Source: Massiliimalia sp050943535
GTDB taxonomy: Bacteria > Bacillota > Clostridia > Oscillospirales > Ruminococcaceae
Direction: 5' to 3'
NCBI GenBank assembly: GCA_050943535.1
Contig: JBMNPJ010000016.1
Coordinates: 1 to 39,297 of the forward strand
Length of the DNA: 39,297 nucleotides
Part shown: positions 23,163 to 32,024 of the stretch, piece by piece
How positions within the stretch are numbered: the stretch's first letter is position 1
Layout: each line of letters starts with the position of its first letter
Program-made: the position numbers and the translations under genes
Notes under the pieces: generated by a model
What the model was told of the DNA's origin: nothing
The model's database searches: none
Seen by the model: only the letters and a program-made list of their open reading frames with translations

Positions 23163-24599
23163 ATGGTATTCAGCAGTATTTTATTTCTGTTTTATTTTTT
23201 GCCCATTGCGTTTTTGTGCTATTTTGCGGTACCGAAAAAGTACCGCAATTTTGTGCTGTTTGTATTCAGTTTGTTTTTCTATGCATGGGGCGAACCGGTT
23301 TATGTAGTAATTATGCTGTTTTCTACAGCAGTAGACTTTTTCCACGGGAAAGAAGTGGACAAGGCACTGAAAAAGGGAAACCGGAAATTGGCAAGGCGTT
23401 TTGTGGCGTCTTCCATGATTATCAATTTATGTGTATTGGGATTTTTTAAATATGCGGATTTTGTAATCGGCAATATAAATGGTTTGTTTGGGCTGGGGTT
23501 ACCTCTGCTTAATCTGCCGCTCCCCATTGGGATTTCTTTTTACACCTTTCAAACCATGTCCTATACAGTAGATGTTTACCGTGGAGATGCAAAGGTACAA
23601 AACAATATTATTTCCTTTGGTACCTATGTGGCTTTGTTCCCTCAGCTGATTGCAGGGCCTATTGTCCGGTATAAAACGGTAGCAGAAGAACTGAATCACC
23701 GTACAGAAAGTTTTGATAACTTTTCCAGCGGTGTTAACCGTTTTTTGCTGGGGTTGGGGAAAAAGGTACTGCTTGCCAATAACATTGGTCTTTTATGGAA
23801 TGATATTTCTAGTAGGGATGTATCCGAAGTTTCTGTAGTGGCTGCATGGCTGGGGATCATTGCGTATACCTTCCAGATCTATTTTGATTTTTCCGGTTAT
23901 TCTGATATGGCAATCGGCTTGGGGCGGATGATGGGATTCCATTTTCTCGAGAACTTTAATTACCCCTATGTCTCCAAGAGCATTACAGAGTTTTGGAGAA
24001 GATGGCATATCTCTTTGAGCACTTGGTTTAAGGAATATGTATATATTCCTTTGGGAGGAAACCGTCATGGTAAACTGAAACAATTGCGGAATATCTGCAT
24101 TGTGTGGCTGTTGACAGGTTTGTGGCATGGCGCCAGCTGGAACTTTGTGGCGTGGGGTGCCTATTTTGGAATTCTTTTGATTTTGGAAAAACTGTTCCTG
24201 CTTCGGTGGCTGAACAAGGCACCGTCCTGGATTGGGCATGTATACACCATGTTTTTGGTAATTATCAGCTGGGCGTTGTTTGCCTTTGATAATTTTACTC
24301 AAGCGTTTGCCTTTATTCGGGCTATGTTTGGAGCGCAAAATAACCCATTGTATCAATCATCTGATTTATACTTATTGTATACCAACGCAGTGCTGCTGGT
24401 AATTTTGATTTTGGCATCTACAGAATATCCCAAAAAATGGGCTCATGCGTTATCCTGCCGCGCCAGAAATTGGTCTGTCCGGTGGGGAGATGCGGCAGTA
24501 TTTGTTTGTCACAACGCTTATTTACTGGGAGTATTTATCTTGTCCATTGCTTATATGGTAGATGCGTCCTATAACCCATTCCTGTACTTCCGTTTCTGA
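23163..24599 (+). CDS. MBOAT family O-acyltransferase (AlgI/DltB-like)
   Basis: The 478-residue protein has about ten to twelve membrane helices and the two MBOAT hallmarks: FWRRWHISLSTWFKEYVYIPLGG from residue 277 (quoted in part: RRWHISLSTWFKEYVYIPLG), and the catalytic His322 in LWHGASWNF. By analogy with AlgI and PatA it moves acetyl groups across the membrane for transfer to an extracellular polymer. Candidate partners here are the SGNH esterase upstream and the DHHW protein at 28782. AAAGGGAA precedes the ATG. The gene is followed by pcrA after 44 bases. Confidence 0.93.
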   Translation: MVFSSILFLFYFLPIAFLCYFAVPKKYRNFVLFVFSLFFYAWGEPVYVVIMLFSTAVDFFHGKEVDKALKKGNRKLARRFVASSMIINLCVLGFFKYADFVIGNINGLFGLGLPLLNLPLPIGISFYTFQTMSYTVDVYRGDAKVQNNIISFGTYVALFPQLIAGPIVRYKTVAEELNHRTESFDNFSSGVNRFLLGLGKKVLLANNIGLLWNDISSRDVSEVSVVAAWLGIIAYTFQIYFDFSGYSDMAIGLGRMMGFHFLENFNYPYVSKSITEFWRRWHISLSTWFKEYVYIPLGGNRHGKLKQLRNICIVWLLTGLWHGASWNFVAWGAYFGILLILEKLFLLRWLNKAPSWIGHVYTMFLVIISWALFAFDNFTQAFAFIRAMFGAQNNPLYQSSDLYLLYTNAVLLVILILASTEYPKKWAHALSCRARNWSVRWGDAAVFVCHNAYLLGVFILSIAYMVDASYNPFLYFRF

Positions 24600-24643
24600 T
24601 GAATCGGAACAGGAAAGGGTGTTTTACAGAAAGGAACGAATAA

Positions 24644-27007
24644 ATGTTGCAGAAGCAATTTGATCAACTGAAAAAACAAATCTTAGAACAGGAATATCCC
24701 ACTTTAAATCCGATGCAGAAAAAGGCGGTATTCCAGGTCAATGGTCCTCTTTTGATTTTGGCAGGAGCCGGCAGCGGAAAAACCACCGTGCTGGTAAACC
24801 GAATTGGCCACCTGTTGGAATTTGGCAATGCCTATCAGGAGGATACTTTTTCTCCCATGATTGGAGAAGAAGAAATTCAGTTTTTGACAGCTTATCGGGA
24901 TGGGGATCATTCCAATCGGGAACGTATGGTAGACCTTTTAAAAGCACCTACTGTCAATCCTTGGAATGTACTGGCCATTACCTTTACAAACAAAGCTGCC
25001 AATGAATTGAAAGAAAGACTGGTTTCACGTTTAGGAGAACGGGGTGGAGAAGTCCGTTCCGGGACCTTTCACTCTGTTTGTGTGCGGATTCTCAGAAAAG
25101 AAATCGGCGTGTTGGGTTATACTTCTTCTTTTACTATTTATGATACCGACGACAGCATTCGGGTATTGAAAGATTGTCTGGCAGATTTGGGTGTCAGCGA
25201 TAAAATGTTTCCGCCAAAATCCTGTTTAGGAGAGATCAGCCGGCGGAAAGACAGCATGCAGTCACCGGAAGATTTGATGGTGGAAGGGGAAGGGGATTTT
25301 CGTCTGAAAACCATTGCTAATATCTATCAGCTGTATCAAAAACGACTGAAATCAGCAAACGCTCTGGATTTTGATGATATTATTCTACTCACTGTAAAAT
25401 TATTTACCGATTATCCCGATGTTTTAGACCATTATCAGAACCTGTATCGCTACATATTGGTAGACGAATATCAGGATACCAACCAGCTGCAGTACCATCT
25501 GGTCAGCCTGCTTTCCAGAAAATATCAGAACCTGTGTGTAGTTGGGGATGATGACCAGAGTATTTATAAATTCCGTGGCGCTACCATTGAGAATATTTTA
25601 AGTTTTGAGCATCAATTTCAAAATGCGGTGGTCATCCGTTTGGAACAAAATTACCGTTCTACTCAGAATATTTTGAATGCTGCCAATCAGGTAATTCGAA
25701 ATAATCAGGGAAGAAAAGGGAAAAATCTTTGGACTGACCGGGGTGAAGGGGATAAAGTTCAGGTATTCCGTGCCCGGGATGATTATGAAGAATGTAACTA
25801 TATTACACAGGTGATTGCCGATGATGTATCACAGGGAAAACGGCTTTCTGATCATGCGATTTTGTACCGCATGAATGCCCAGTCCAACCAGATTGAAAAA
25901 AGCCTGATTAAGGCTGGGATTTCCTATAAAATTGTAGGTGGAACCAAATTCTTTGATCGGAAGGAAATTAAAGACGTTCTGGCCTATTTTCATGTAATTG
26001 ACAATCCTGCGGACATGGTTCGTTTAAAACGGATTATCAATGAGCCCAAGCGGGGAATTGGAGACAGCACCGTAAAAGCAGTGGAAATGATCTCTTTACA
26101 GACTGGGATTACCATGTTTGAGATTATGAAAACTGCGGACAGTTATGCTGCCCTTTCCAAAAAAGCAAAGGCTCTGAAAGAATTTACAGAGATGATTGAA
26201 CAGCTTCGTCAGATGGAACTGGAAATGGAATTGCCAGACCTGCTGGACGAACTGATGGAACAGACCGGTTACCGGATTGCTCTGACTGCTCAGGGTGTGG
26301 AAGGAAGAGTCCGGCTGGAAAATATTGAAGAACTGAAAACAAACTTGGTAAAATTTAAGCAGGAAAATCCAGATGAAGGTTTGTCCGGATTTTTGGAAGA
26401 AGTGTCCTTATTTACAGATTTGGACACCTTAAATGAAGATGATGATAAGGTTACTTTGATGACCATTCATTCTGCTAAGGGGCTGGAATTTCCAGTGGTA
26501 TTTTTGCTGGGAATGGAAGAAGGAATTTTCCCAAGCTACAACTCTATCCAAAGTCAAGAAGAGGTAGAGGAAGAACGCCGTCTGGCATATGTAGGGATTA
26601 CTCGGGCAAAAGAGTGCTTGTATTTGACAAGTGCTGCCCAGCGTATGATGTTTGGGAATACCAGCAGAAATCTGCCATCTCGTTTTCTTAAAGAACTTCC
26701 GGCAGATGCTATCGAAACAACTGACCGCACTGTCACCACATTCCGAGCTCAGCCTGTGGGACAGAAACCGGCTCATACAGCAAAAACCTACAAAAGCGAA
26801 GTGCCCAGTGTGGGAACTTCTAAGGCTGCTGCTTCCGCCGCCATTGATTATCAGGTAGGAAGTACCGTAAGCCATAAAATTTTTGGAAAGGGCATGGTTC
26901 TTTCCATGACACCTATGGGAAATGATACCTTGGTTGAAGTTGCATTTGATAAAGTAGGTACCAAAAAAATCATGGCAAATTTCGCCAAACTGACAAAAAT
27001 TTCATAA
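24644..27007 (+). CDS. pcrA: ATP-dependent DNA helicase PcrA (UvrD/Rep family)
   Basis: The 787-residue SF1A helicase carries all motifs: I GAGSGKTT at about residue 43, Ia ITFTNKAANEL, II VDEYQDTNQLQ, III GDDDQSIYKFRGA, IV LEQNYRST, V TIHSAKGLEFPVVF, and VI RRLAYVGITRAKE. The C-terminus ends with the tudor-like RNA-polymerase-binding module of PcrA (VGSTVSHKIFGKGMV). It acts in nucleotide excision repair and in clearing replication and transcription conflicts. An insertion of about 30 residues after motif I is within family variation. Its place between envelope-modification genes is unusual but it is co-directional with them. Confidence 0.95.
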   Translation: MLQKQFDQLKKQILEQEYPTLNPMQKKAVFQVNGPLLILAGAGSGKTTVLVNRIGHLLEFGNAYQEDTFSPMIGEEEIQFLTAYRDGDHSNRERMVDLLKAPTVNPWNVLAITFTNKAANELKERLVSRLGERGGEVRSGTFHSVCVRILRKEIGVLGYTSSFTIYDTDDSIRVLKDCLADLGVSDKMFPPKSCLGEISRRKDSMQSPEDLMVEGEGDFRLKTIANIYQLYQKRLKSANALDFDDIILLTVKLFTDYPDVLDHYQNLYRYILVDEYQDTNQLQYHLVSLLSRKYQNLCVVGDDDQSIYKFRGATIENILSFEHQFQNAVVIRLEQNYRSTQNILNAANQVIRNNQGRKGKNLWTDRGEGDKVQVFRARDDYEECNYITQVIADDVSQGKRLSDHAILYRMNAQSNQIEKSLIKAGISYKIVGGTKFFDRKEIKDVLAYFHVIDNPADMVRLKRIINEPKRGIGDSTVKAVEMISLQTGITMFEIMKTADSYAALSKKAKALKEFTEMIEQLRQMELEMELPDLLDELMEQTGYRIALTAQGVEGRVRLENIEELKTNLVKFKQENPDEGLSGFLEEVSLFTDLDTLNEDDDKVTLMTIHSAKGLEFPVVFLLGMEEGIFPSYNSIQSQEEVEEERRLAYVGITRAKECLYLTSAAQRMMFGNTSRNLPSRFLKELPADAIETTDRTVTTFRAQPVGQKPAHTAKTYKSEVPSVGTSKAAASAAIDYQVGSTVSHKIFGKGMVLSMTPMGNDTLVEVAFDKVGTKKIMANFAKLTKIS

Positions 27008-27032
27008 TGTTAGGATAAGAATCCATTGATTT

Positions 27033-27059
27033 GGGAAACCTAATCATAAAAAGTATAGG
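27033..27059 (+). promoter_or_regulatory. Possible ECF sigma-dependent promoter
   Basis: GGGAAACC at 27033-27040 resembles the AAC-containing -35 box of ECF promoters, and TAGG lies 16 bases beyond the AAC at 27056-27059. Its position just before the sigma gene would allow autoregulation. No sigma-A promoter with a good spacer is seen here. Confidence 0.3.
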
Positions 27060-27076
27060 GGAAATGGAGAGAATGT

Positions 27077-27631
27077 ATGCTGCCACTGGACAGTCAATAT
27101 TTGGAACGGTTTCTGGGCGGAGAAGAACGAGCCTTTGAGGAGTTAGTTTTTCGTTATCAGGAACGTTTGATTTATTTTATCATGCGGTATGTAAAGGACA
27201 GCACCATAGCGGAACGTTTGGCGCAGGAAGTATTTGCAGATTTATACCGGCAGAAAAGCGGTTTTCTGGTAGACTGTACCCTGCGCTGTTATCTCTTTCA
27301 GTTTGCCCGGAAAAAGGCAAAAAAATACCTGCATCGAAATCGAAATCATCTGCAGTTAGCCCACAGTGAACATGTAATTCAGGATAAAAGCAGATTGGAA
27401 CAGCGGCTTTATCCCGATGGGGAAAAAGCCAGACTGTGCAAAACCATTTCTCAGTTTCCAAAACGCCTGCGTACTGTGGCGTATTTGTCAGAATTAGAAG
27501 AAATGAATGAGGCAGAAATCGCTAGGATCGTGCGCTTGCCCGATTGTTATGTCAGGTATTTACTCAGGCAGGTTGAATGCCGTTTGAGCAAAACCATGTG
27601 GTATGTTCGGGAGGATTTGGAAGAATGCTGA
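27077..27631 (+). CDS. RNA polymerase sigma factor, ECF subfamily
   Basis: The 184-residue protein shows sigma region 2 (FEELVFRYQERLIYFIMRYVKD, quoted in part: YQERLIYFIMRYVKD, then AERLAQEVFADLYRQ). It also has a helix-turn-helix region 4 near the end (LSELEEMNEAEIARIVRLP followed by VRYLLRQ). ECF factors direct RNA polymerase to a small set of envelope-stress genes. GGAGAG lies 5 bases before the ATG. Its stop overlaps the start of the next gene by 7 bases, which codes for a single-pass membrane protein, as in sigma/anti-sigma pairs. Confidence 0.85.
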   Translation: MLPLDSQYLERFLGGEERAFEELVFRYQERLIYFIMRYVKDSTIAERLAQEVFADLYRQKSGFLVDCTLRCYLFQFARKKAKKYLHRNRNHLQLAHSEHVIQDKSRLEQRLYPDGEKARLCKTISQFPKRLRTVAYLSELEEMNEAEIARIVRLPDCYVRYLLRQVECRLSKTMWYVREDLEEC

Positions 27632-28176
27632 CCCAAGAGGAATTTTTAAAGGGTGTTTATGAATTGGCGAAAAATCCCCCTGCGTCTGGTAAAAAACGGA
27701 TGTGGGTGATAGTTGTTGCAGCAGCGATACTGTTGTGTACTGCGTGGGTGGTTTGGAGCCAAAACCAGGAACAGTATTCTGTGAAAATGGTGGCTGCCAT
27801 TTCGTCAGATTCAGCATCAGGATCTTCTGTCCCGTGGAAAGGGATGGAAGGGGTCGTATGTTCTGCGGATCTAATTGTATCTGGCAATCGGGAGGAAGAC
27901 GGTTTTTTGGTGACCCAATGTTACAAAGGACAGTGTTCTTCCACGCTGGAACTGAATACAACTTCACAGAAAATGATCCCCATGGAAAAAACAGTGGTGC
28001 TTTTTTTAGAACAGGATAGTCAGGGGAAAACGACCCTTTTGGATACGCCAAATCATGTTTTGGTTTATGACTCCGGAACGGGAGAGGATGCGCAGTATCA
28101 GCTTTCCGACGGAAGTGTCATTACCATAGAAAAATTGGAACAGTGGATTGATGATACCGAATCAGACATTCATTGA
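27625..28176 (+). CDS. Single-pass membrane protein, probable anti-sigma factor
   Basis: From the ATG at 27625, with GGGAGGATTTGG just upstream, the protein has 183 residues. A short cytoplasmic part (1-24) is followed by one membrane helix (about 25-45) and an extracellular domain of about 135 residues. The start overlaps the sigma-factor stop, so the two are translationally coupled. That arrangement and topology suggest an anti-sigma role, but the cytoplasmic part is very short and lacks a recognisable zinc-type anti-sigma motif. The function is therefore inferred from context only. A longer in-frame start at 27577 has no good ribosome binding site. Confidence 0.65.
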   Translation: MLTQEEFLKGVYELAKNPPASGKKRMWVIVVAAAILLCTAWVVWSQNQEQYSVKMVAAISSDSASGSSVPWKGMEGVVCSADLIVSGNREEDGFLVTQCYKGQCSSTLELNTTSQKMIPMEKTVVLFLEQDSQGKTTLLDTPNHVLVYDSGTGEDAQYQLSDGSVITIEKLEQWIDDTESDIH

Positions 28177-28190
28177 GAAAGGAATTTTAA

Positions 28191-28736
28191 ATGAAAGCAT
28201 TAAAGAAAATTGCAGTTTTACTGATGACAGTGTTGTGCGTGGGAATTTTTGTTTCCTGCGGACAGGAGAAAAATACTACACCAGATGTATCTTTGGATAC
28301 TATTCACCAAGCTGTGAAAGACGCTTATGGAGAAAATTATCTTCCTTCCATGGAATTTACTCAGGAAGAAATTGAAGAAAAGTTTGGAATTACCAGTGAT
28401 ATGGCAGAAGAAGTATTTGCAGAAGGCCCGATGATCAGTGCCCATGTGGATACCTTGATTGGAGTAAAGGCCAAAGAAGGACAGGCTGAAGCTGTAGAAC
28501 AGGCTTTGAACGATTACCGTACCAAGATGATTGAAGAAGGCATGACTTATCCCATGAATCTGCCTAAACAGGAAGCATCCCAGGTATTGCGGGAAGGGGA
28601 CTATGTGTTCTTTGTGATGCTGGGTGCTTATGCAGAGGATGAAGATGTGCTCAGTTCTGAGGAAAAAACCAAGGAATTTTATGAAGAACAGACCCAGATT
28701 GGAATTGATGCTATTGAAACAGCTCTGGGCAAATAA
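28191..28736 (+). CDS. DUF4358-like lipoprotein, copy 2
   Basis: The 181-residue protein has a lipoprotein signal peptide (LLMTVLCVGIFVSCG, lipobox Cys at about residue 23) and a DUF4358-like domain. AYGENYLPSMEFT precedes KFGITSDMAEEVFAEGPMI, and GDYVFFVMLG is near the end. AAAGGA precedes the ATG. It sits between the sigma/anti-sigma-like pair and the DHHW gene. It parallels copy 1 at 22581, but has diverged strongly and keeps mainly the domain pattern. Function is unknown; the context points to surface-polymer acetylation. Confidence 0.75.
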   Translation: MKALKKIAVLLMTVLCVGIFVSCGQEKNTTPDVSLDTIHQAVKDAYGENYLPSMEFTQEEIEEKFGITSDMAEEVFAEGPMISAHVDTLIGVKAKEGQAEAVEQALNDYRTKMIEEGMTYPMNLPKQEASQVLREGDYVFFVMLGAYAEDEDVLSSEEKTKEFYEEQTQIGIDAIETALGK

Positions 28737-28781
28737 AGGAAACACGATTTTTGAAATAATGGAAAAGGAGGCTGTGCATAG

Positions 28782-29936
28782 ATGAAACCAAAAACCAAAG
28801 CAGTGGCGACAACTGCCATGTTTCTGGCGGTTTTAACCGGTCTTTCTGTGGCCAACTGGCTGTGGCCGGAAAAAGATTTTTCCGAAAACGAAAACCGTTC
28901 TTTGCAAACATTGCCGGAATTTTCTGCGGAAAAATTGTTTTCCGGTAAATACACCAGCCAGTTTGAAACCTATACCACCGACCAGTTCATTGGACGGGAT
29001 TATTGGGTAAGCATGAAAACATCTGCAGACCGTGTGACACAGAAAAAGGATTCCGGCGGAGTTTATTTTGCAGAAGATGGATACTTAATTGAAGTGTATC
29101 GGGAAGAGGATGTGGACTGGGAGCAGTTTCAGCGAAATGTAGATCGTTTGAATGAGTTCTTAACTTCTGCAGAACAAACCCTGGGGCAGGGGCACGCCAG
29201 TGCCATGATTGTGCCCACTGCAGGGGAAGTACTGCGGGACAAACTGCCTGCTTTTGCCCCGTCAGCAGATCAGAAGAAAATGTTGGAACAGATGGAAAAT
29301 ACCCTGCCAGCAGGAAGTTTTGTCAATCTGCTTCCTGTGTTGTCAGAACATAAGGAAGATTCTATTTATTATCATACAGACCATCACTGGACCACTTATG
29401 GGGCATTTTTAGCGTACCAGCAGTGGGCGGAATCTATGGGGATCACCCCTTTGTCCCAAGAGGATTATGAAATCAAAACGGTGACAGAATCCTTTTATGG
29501 AACCACCTACTCCAAAGCTAATGATTTAGGGGCAAAGCCGGATTCCATTCAGGTTTATCTTCCTAAAGAAACCCAGTCAGTTACCTTGGAAATTAACAGC
29601 GGAAAAGAAACCCAAGAGTTCAATAGCTTGTATGTTGACAGTTATTTGGAGAAAAAGGACAAGTACTCCTATTTTTTGGGAGGAAATAATCCAGTAGATA
29701 CCATTCATACCGGTGTGAATAACGGCAGAAAGCTTTTGATTGTGAAAGACTCCTATGCCCATTGTTTTGCTCCATTTTTGACTTCCCATTTTGAGGAAAT
29801 TACATTGGTGGATCTGCGCTATTTCCGAAAGGGAATGAAGGAATATATGGAAGAAAACGGATTTACTGATGTACTGGTGCTGTATAATCTCCAGGGATTT
29901 GCAGATGACAAGAATATGGGAACGTTAGTAAAATAA
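28782..29936 (+). CDS. DHHW family protein (AlgJ/AlgX-like)
   Basis: The 384-residue protein has an N-terminal membrane anchor (residues 7-27) and an extracellular SGNH-like domain. The name-giving motif is in YYHTDHHWTTYGAF, and the serine motif is in VKDSYAHCFAPFL, with DLRYF following. In alginate and cell-wall systems such proteins work with MBOAT transporters to place acetyl groups on the polymer. The MBOAT at 23163 is therefore the likely partner, although pcrA and the sigma pair lie between them. AAAAGGAGG precedes the ATG, and a strong terminator follows at 29959. Confidence 0.88.
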   Translation: MKPKTKAVATTAMFLAVLTGLSVANWLWPEKDFSENENRSLQTLPEFSAEKLFSGKYTSQFETYTTDQFIGRDYWVSMKTSADRVTQKKDSGGVYFAEDGYLIEVYREEDVDWEQFQRNVDRLNEFLTSAEQTLGQGHASAMIVPTAGEVLRDKLPAFAPSADQKKMLEQMENTLPAGSFVNLLPVLSEHKEDSIYYHTDHHWTTYGAFLAYQQWAESMGITPLSQEDYEIKTVTESFYGTTYSKANDLGAKPDSIQVYLPKETQSVTLEINSGKETQEFNSLYVDSYLEKKDKYSYFLGGNNPVDTIHTGVNNGRKLLIVKDSYAHCFAPFLTSHFEEITLVDLRYFRKGMKEYMEENGFTDVLVLYNLQGFADDKNMGTLVK

Positions 29937-29958
29937 CCGAATCTTTTTCTACAAACTG

Positions 29959-29998
29959 AAAGAGCGCTGCAAAACTTGCGTTTTGCAGCGCTCTTTTT
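29959..29998. terminator. Strong intrinsic terminator between the DHHW and lipoprotein genes
   Basis: A perfect 17-bp stem pairs 29959-29975 (AAAGAGCGCTGCAAAAC) with 29980-29996. The loop is TTGC, and T residues continue on the plus strand. The leftward gene at 30050 may use it as well. Confidence 0.9.
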
Positions 29999-30049
29999 GG
30001 AAGGGAAGTTTTTATACATTGCTATTTACTCTGACACTTCGTCAGCTTA

Positions 30050-30637
30050 TTACATGGTAATGGTTGCAGAACCTTGCTGTGCTTTTTCCGGTTTCTGAGG
30101 AGTTGGACGAACAGAATTTTTTACTTCAATTTTAGTTCCAATATTCCGCACACTGTCTGCGGCAACCAAATCTGTTACATTGCATTGCTGTAAACGGTCT
30201 TCCAAACTTCCGGACAGAACGTAGTAAGAAATATCATATACTGCTACATCGCTGGTTTCATATACTAAACTGGAGCTTAATTCGCTTTGTGAAAAAGTGC
30301 GGCCGTTTAAGTAAATTTCACCCTGTTCCAAAGCACGTTTGTCAAATCCCTGCAGGATCATTAAGCTGCCTTTATTTCCGGTAGTCTGGTATACTTCGGT
30401 GTAATTGCCGTTGACGTCTACCTGATCGTTGTATTTCATTTGCTGACAGGACAAATTGGAATCGTCACTCAGACGAAGTCCCAGCTGATCCAGGCTGTAT
30501 CCCATGACAACTGTCACTTTATTGGACTGGGGCAGGCGCGCATCCTGATTGGACTGTTTAGAACAGGCTCCAAAACAGCAGATTAAAAGTACAGAGAAAA
30601 ATAATGCCAAAAATTTTTTCAGTTTCATACGCTTCAT
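30050..30637 (-). CDS. Lipoprotein of unknown function
   Basis: The 195-residue protein has a clear lipoprotein signal (FLALFFSVLLICCFGAC, Cys at about residue 25) and then about 170 residues without a domain I recognise. The C-terminus is Pro/Lys/Gln-rich (TPQKPEKAQQGS). AAAGGGG is close to the ATG at 30637; a second in-frame ATG at 30628 would have a 12-base spacing and is equally possible. It is transcribed from its own promoter (30663-30691) and is divergent from the MerR-type gene, so the two may be linked in regulation. I cannot assign a function. Confidence 0.75.
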   Translation of the reverse strand: MKRMKLKKFLALFFSVLLICCFGACSKQSNQDARLPQSNKVTVVMGYSLDQLGLRLSDDSNLSCQQMKYNDQVDVNGNYTEVYQTTGNKGSLMILQGFDKRALEQGEIYLNGRTFSQSELSSSLVYETSDVAVYDISYYVLSGSLEDRLQQCNVTDLVAADSVRNIGTKIEVKNSVRPTPQKPEKAQQGSATITM

Positions 30638-30662
30638 ACACCCCTTTCGAATTTCTACCTTT

Positions 30663-30691
30663 ATTATATTCTGACTTTTTGCGGTTTACAA
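30663..30691 (-). promoter_or_regulatory. Promoter of the divergent lipoprotein gene
   Basis: On the minus strand TTGTAA (30686-30691) and TATAAT (30663-30668) are 17 bp apart, about 25 bases before the gene. Confidence 0.7.
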
Positions 30692-30820
30692 CAGCTGGAA
30701 TAACATTGTATCTATTTGTTATCTTCTTGTTACCGCCGTAAAAAAATAGTTACAATTTTTCATGATTGTGAATACGGTTTGTTACCGTTATACAGTTTTG
30801 TCAGATAATGAAAGAAAAAC

Positions 30821-30851
30821 TTGACACTTACCCTAGGTAACAGTGTACAAT
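30821..30851 (+). promoter_or_regulatory. MerR-type promoter with 19-bp spacer and operator
   Basis: TTGACA (30821-30826) and TACAAT (30846-30851) are 19 bp apart, the stretched spacing typical of MerR-activated promoters. The spacer holds the palindrome TTACCCTAGGTAA (30828-30840), a typical dyad for a MerR-family dimer. It lies directly upstream of the MerR-type gene, so autoregulation is expected. Confidence 0.8.
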
Positions 30852-30877
30852 AATTTTGAAATGGAGGGGATCTAACC

Positions 30878-31903
30878 ATGAAAATCAAGGAGCTTTGTGA
30901 AAAAACTGGGCTGACTCCCCGCGCAGTTCGGCTGTACGAGGAAAAAGGTTTGTTTTTCCCGGAGAAGCAAAACAGAAATGGACGGATTCATCGGGAATAC
31001 ACTGCAGAAGATGAACGCCGTTTGCGGCAAATCTGTATTTTGAGAAAATTTAGGTTCTCTTTGGAAGAAATTAAAACAATGATCAATTCCCCGGAACAGG
31101 TGAGTACTGTATGGGAAAACCATTTAACTCAGATGAGGAACGAAGCAGAACAGCTTCAAAAGGAACTTTCTTCTTTTCAAGCGGTTCATCCTCAGCAGCA
31201 AAATCGTTTGGAGCAGATTACAGATACCCTTGCCCGTTTTGAGTTTGTTTCCCGCCTGCCGCTGGAACAAGCAGACCATTTTGGAAAAGGAAAAGAAGAT
31301 TGTGAAGATGCTGCATTGGGTGAAAATCAAAATTTTTGGCACAAAATGGAACGAAAAAATCGATGGAAACAGTATCTGCTGGGTGCTTTGTTGGCGATTG
31401 TGCTGGCAGTAGGAATTTCTTTTTTGGGTCTTATGGCAACATCCCGCAGTCGGGAAATCCGATCTATGGGATTTGAACCTGGAAATTGTCAGGTGTGGAA
31501 AGAGTATAAGGATTTTAATGGAAATACTAGTCAGGTCATCCAGGTTATTGACGGGGATACTGCAGCTTTATTGCTTTTGTCACGGAATTCATGGGGATTT
31601 TGGAGCGGGTATGCTTCCCAAAAAGCATCGAAAGGAGAGACTGCAAGTTTACTGGTGACATCAGATACTGTATTTCAGCTGTATCAGGATTCTTCTGAGA
31701 CAGAATCTAATCCGGAGATCCAGTTTGTGTATCAGCTTTTTGTGATAGGAACCGGAACAGAGAAAAAAGTTACCTGGAAACAGCCTTTACCCAGCGGCGT
31801 TTACGGTGCAATTCATCAGGGGCAAGAAACCTTTCTGGCCGAATTTCAGTACACTGATGACAGCTTTTCTGCTTCTCAAGCAGAGGAATATCTGCATTAC
31901 TGA
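30878..31903 (+). CDS. Membrane-anchored MerR family transcriptional regulator
   Basis: The 341-residue protein begins with a MerR-type winged helix (MKIKELCEKTGLTPRAVRLYEEKGL, quoted in part: LTPRAVRLYEEKGL) and a dimerisation helix to about residue 110. Unlike classic MerR proteins, it then has a membrane helix (about 165-188) and an external domain of about 150 residues without recognised family. This suggests a one-component membrane sensor that binds DNA on the inside and senses a signal on the outside. GGAGGGG lies 8 bases before the ATG. The 19-bp-spacer promoter directly upstream fits autoregulation, and the divergent lipoprotein may belong to the same response. No cysteine-based metal site like that of MerR is visible. 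Confidence 0.88.
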   Translation: MKIKELCEKTGLTPRAVRLYEEKGLFFPEKQNRNGRIHREYTAEDERRLRQICILRKFRFSLEEIKTMINSPEQVSTVWENHLTQMRNEAEQLQKELSSFQAVHPQQQNRLEQITDTLARFEFVSRLPLEQADHFGKGKEDCEDAALGENQNFWHKMERKNRWKQYLLGALLAIVLAVGISFLGLMATSRSREIRSMGFEPGNCQVWKEYKDFNGNTSQVIQVIDGDTAALLLLSRNSWGFWSGYASQKASKGETASLLVTSDTVFQLYQDSSETESNPEIQFVYQLFVIGTGTEKKVTWKQPLPSGVYGAIHQGQETFLAEFQYTDDSFSASQAEEYLHY

Positions 31904-31954
31904 CAAAAGATGGTTTTTGCAGAATGTTTCCTTGAATCATAAACAGCAGGCGCC

Positions 31955-31983
31955 TTGTCAAACCAAAAGAAAACGTGTACAAT
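31955..31983 (+). promoter_or_regulatory. Promoter of the oxidoreductase-AlkD-RsmE operon
   Basis: TTGTCA (31955-31960) and TACAAT (31978-31983), 17 bp apart, about 40 bases before the gene. Confidence 0.7.
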
Positions 31984-32024
31984 GATCATACATATAGTAT
32001 GGCGATACAGAGAGGATGACGGTT

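Noticed and set aside
24644..27007. pcrA considered as part of a defence or mobile module because of its odd neighbours
   Set aside because: The protein has the full set of PcrA motifs, including the C-terminal polymerase-binding module, and codon style like its neighbours. It is the housekeeping helicase.
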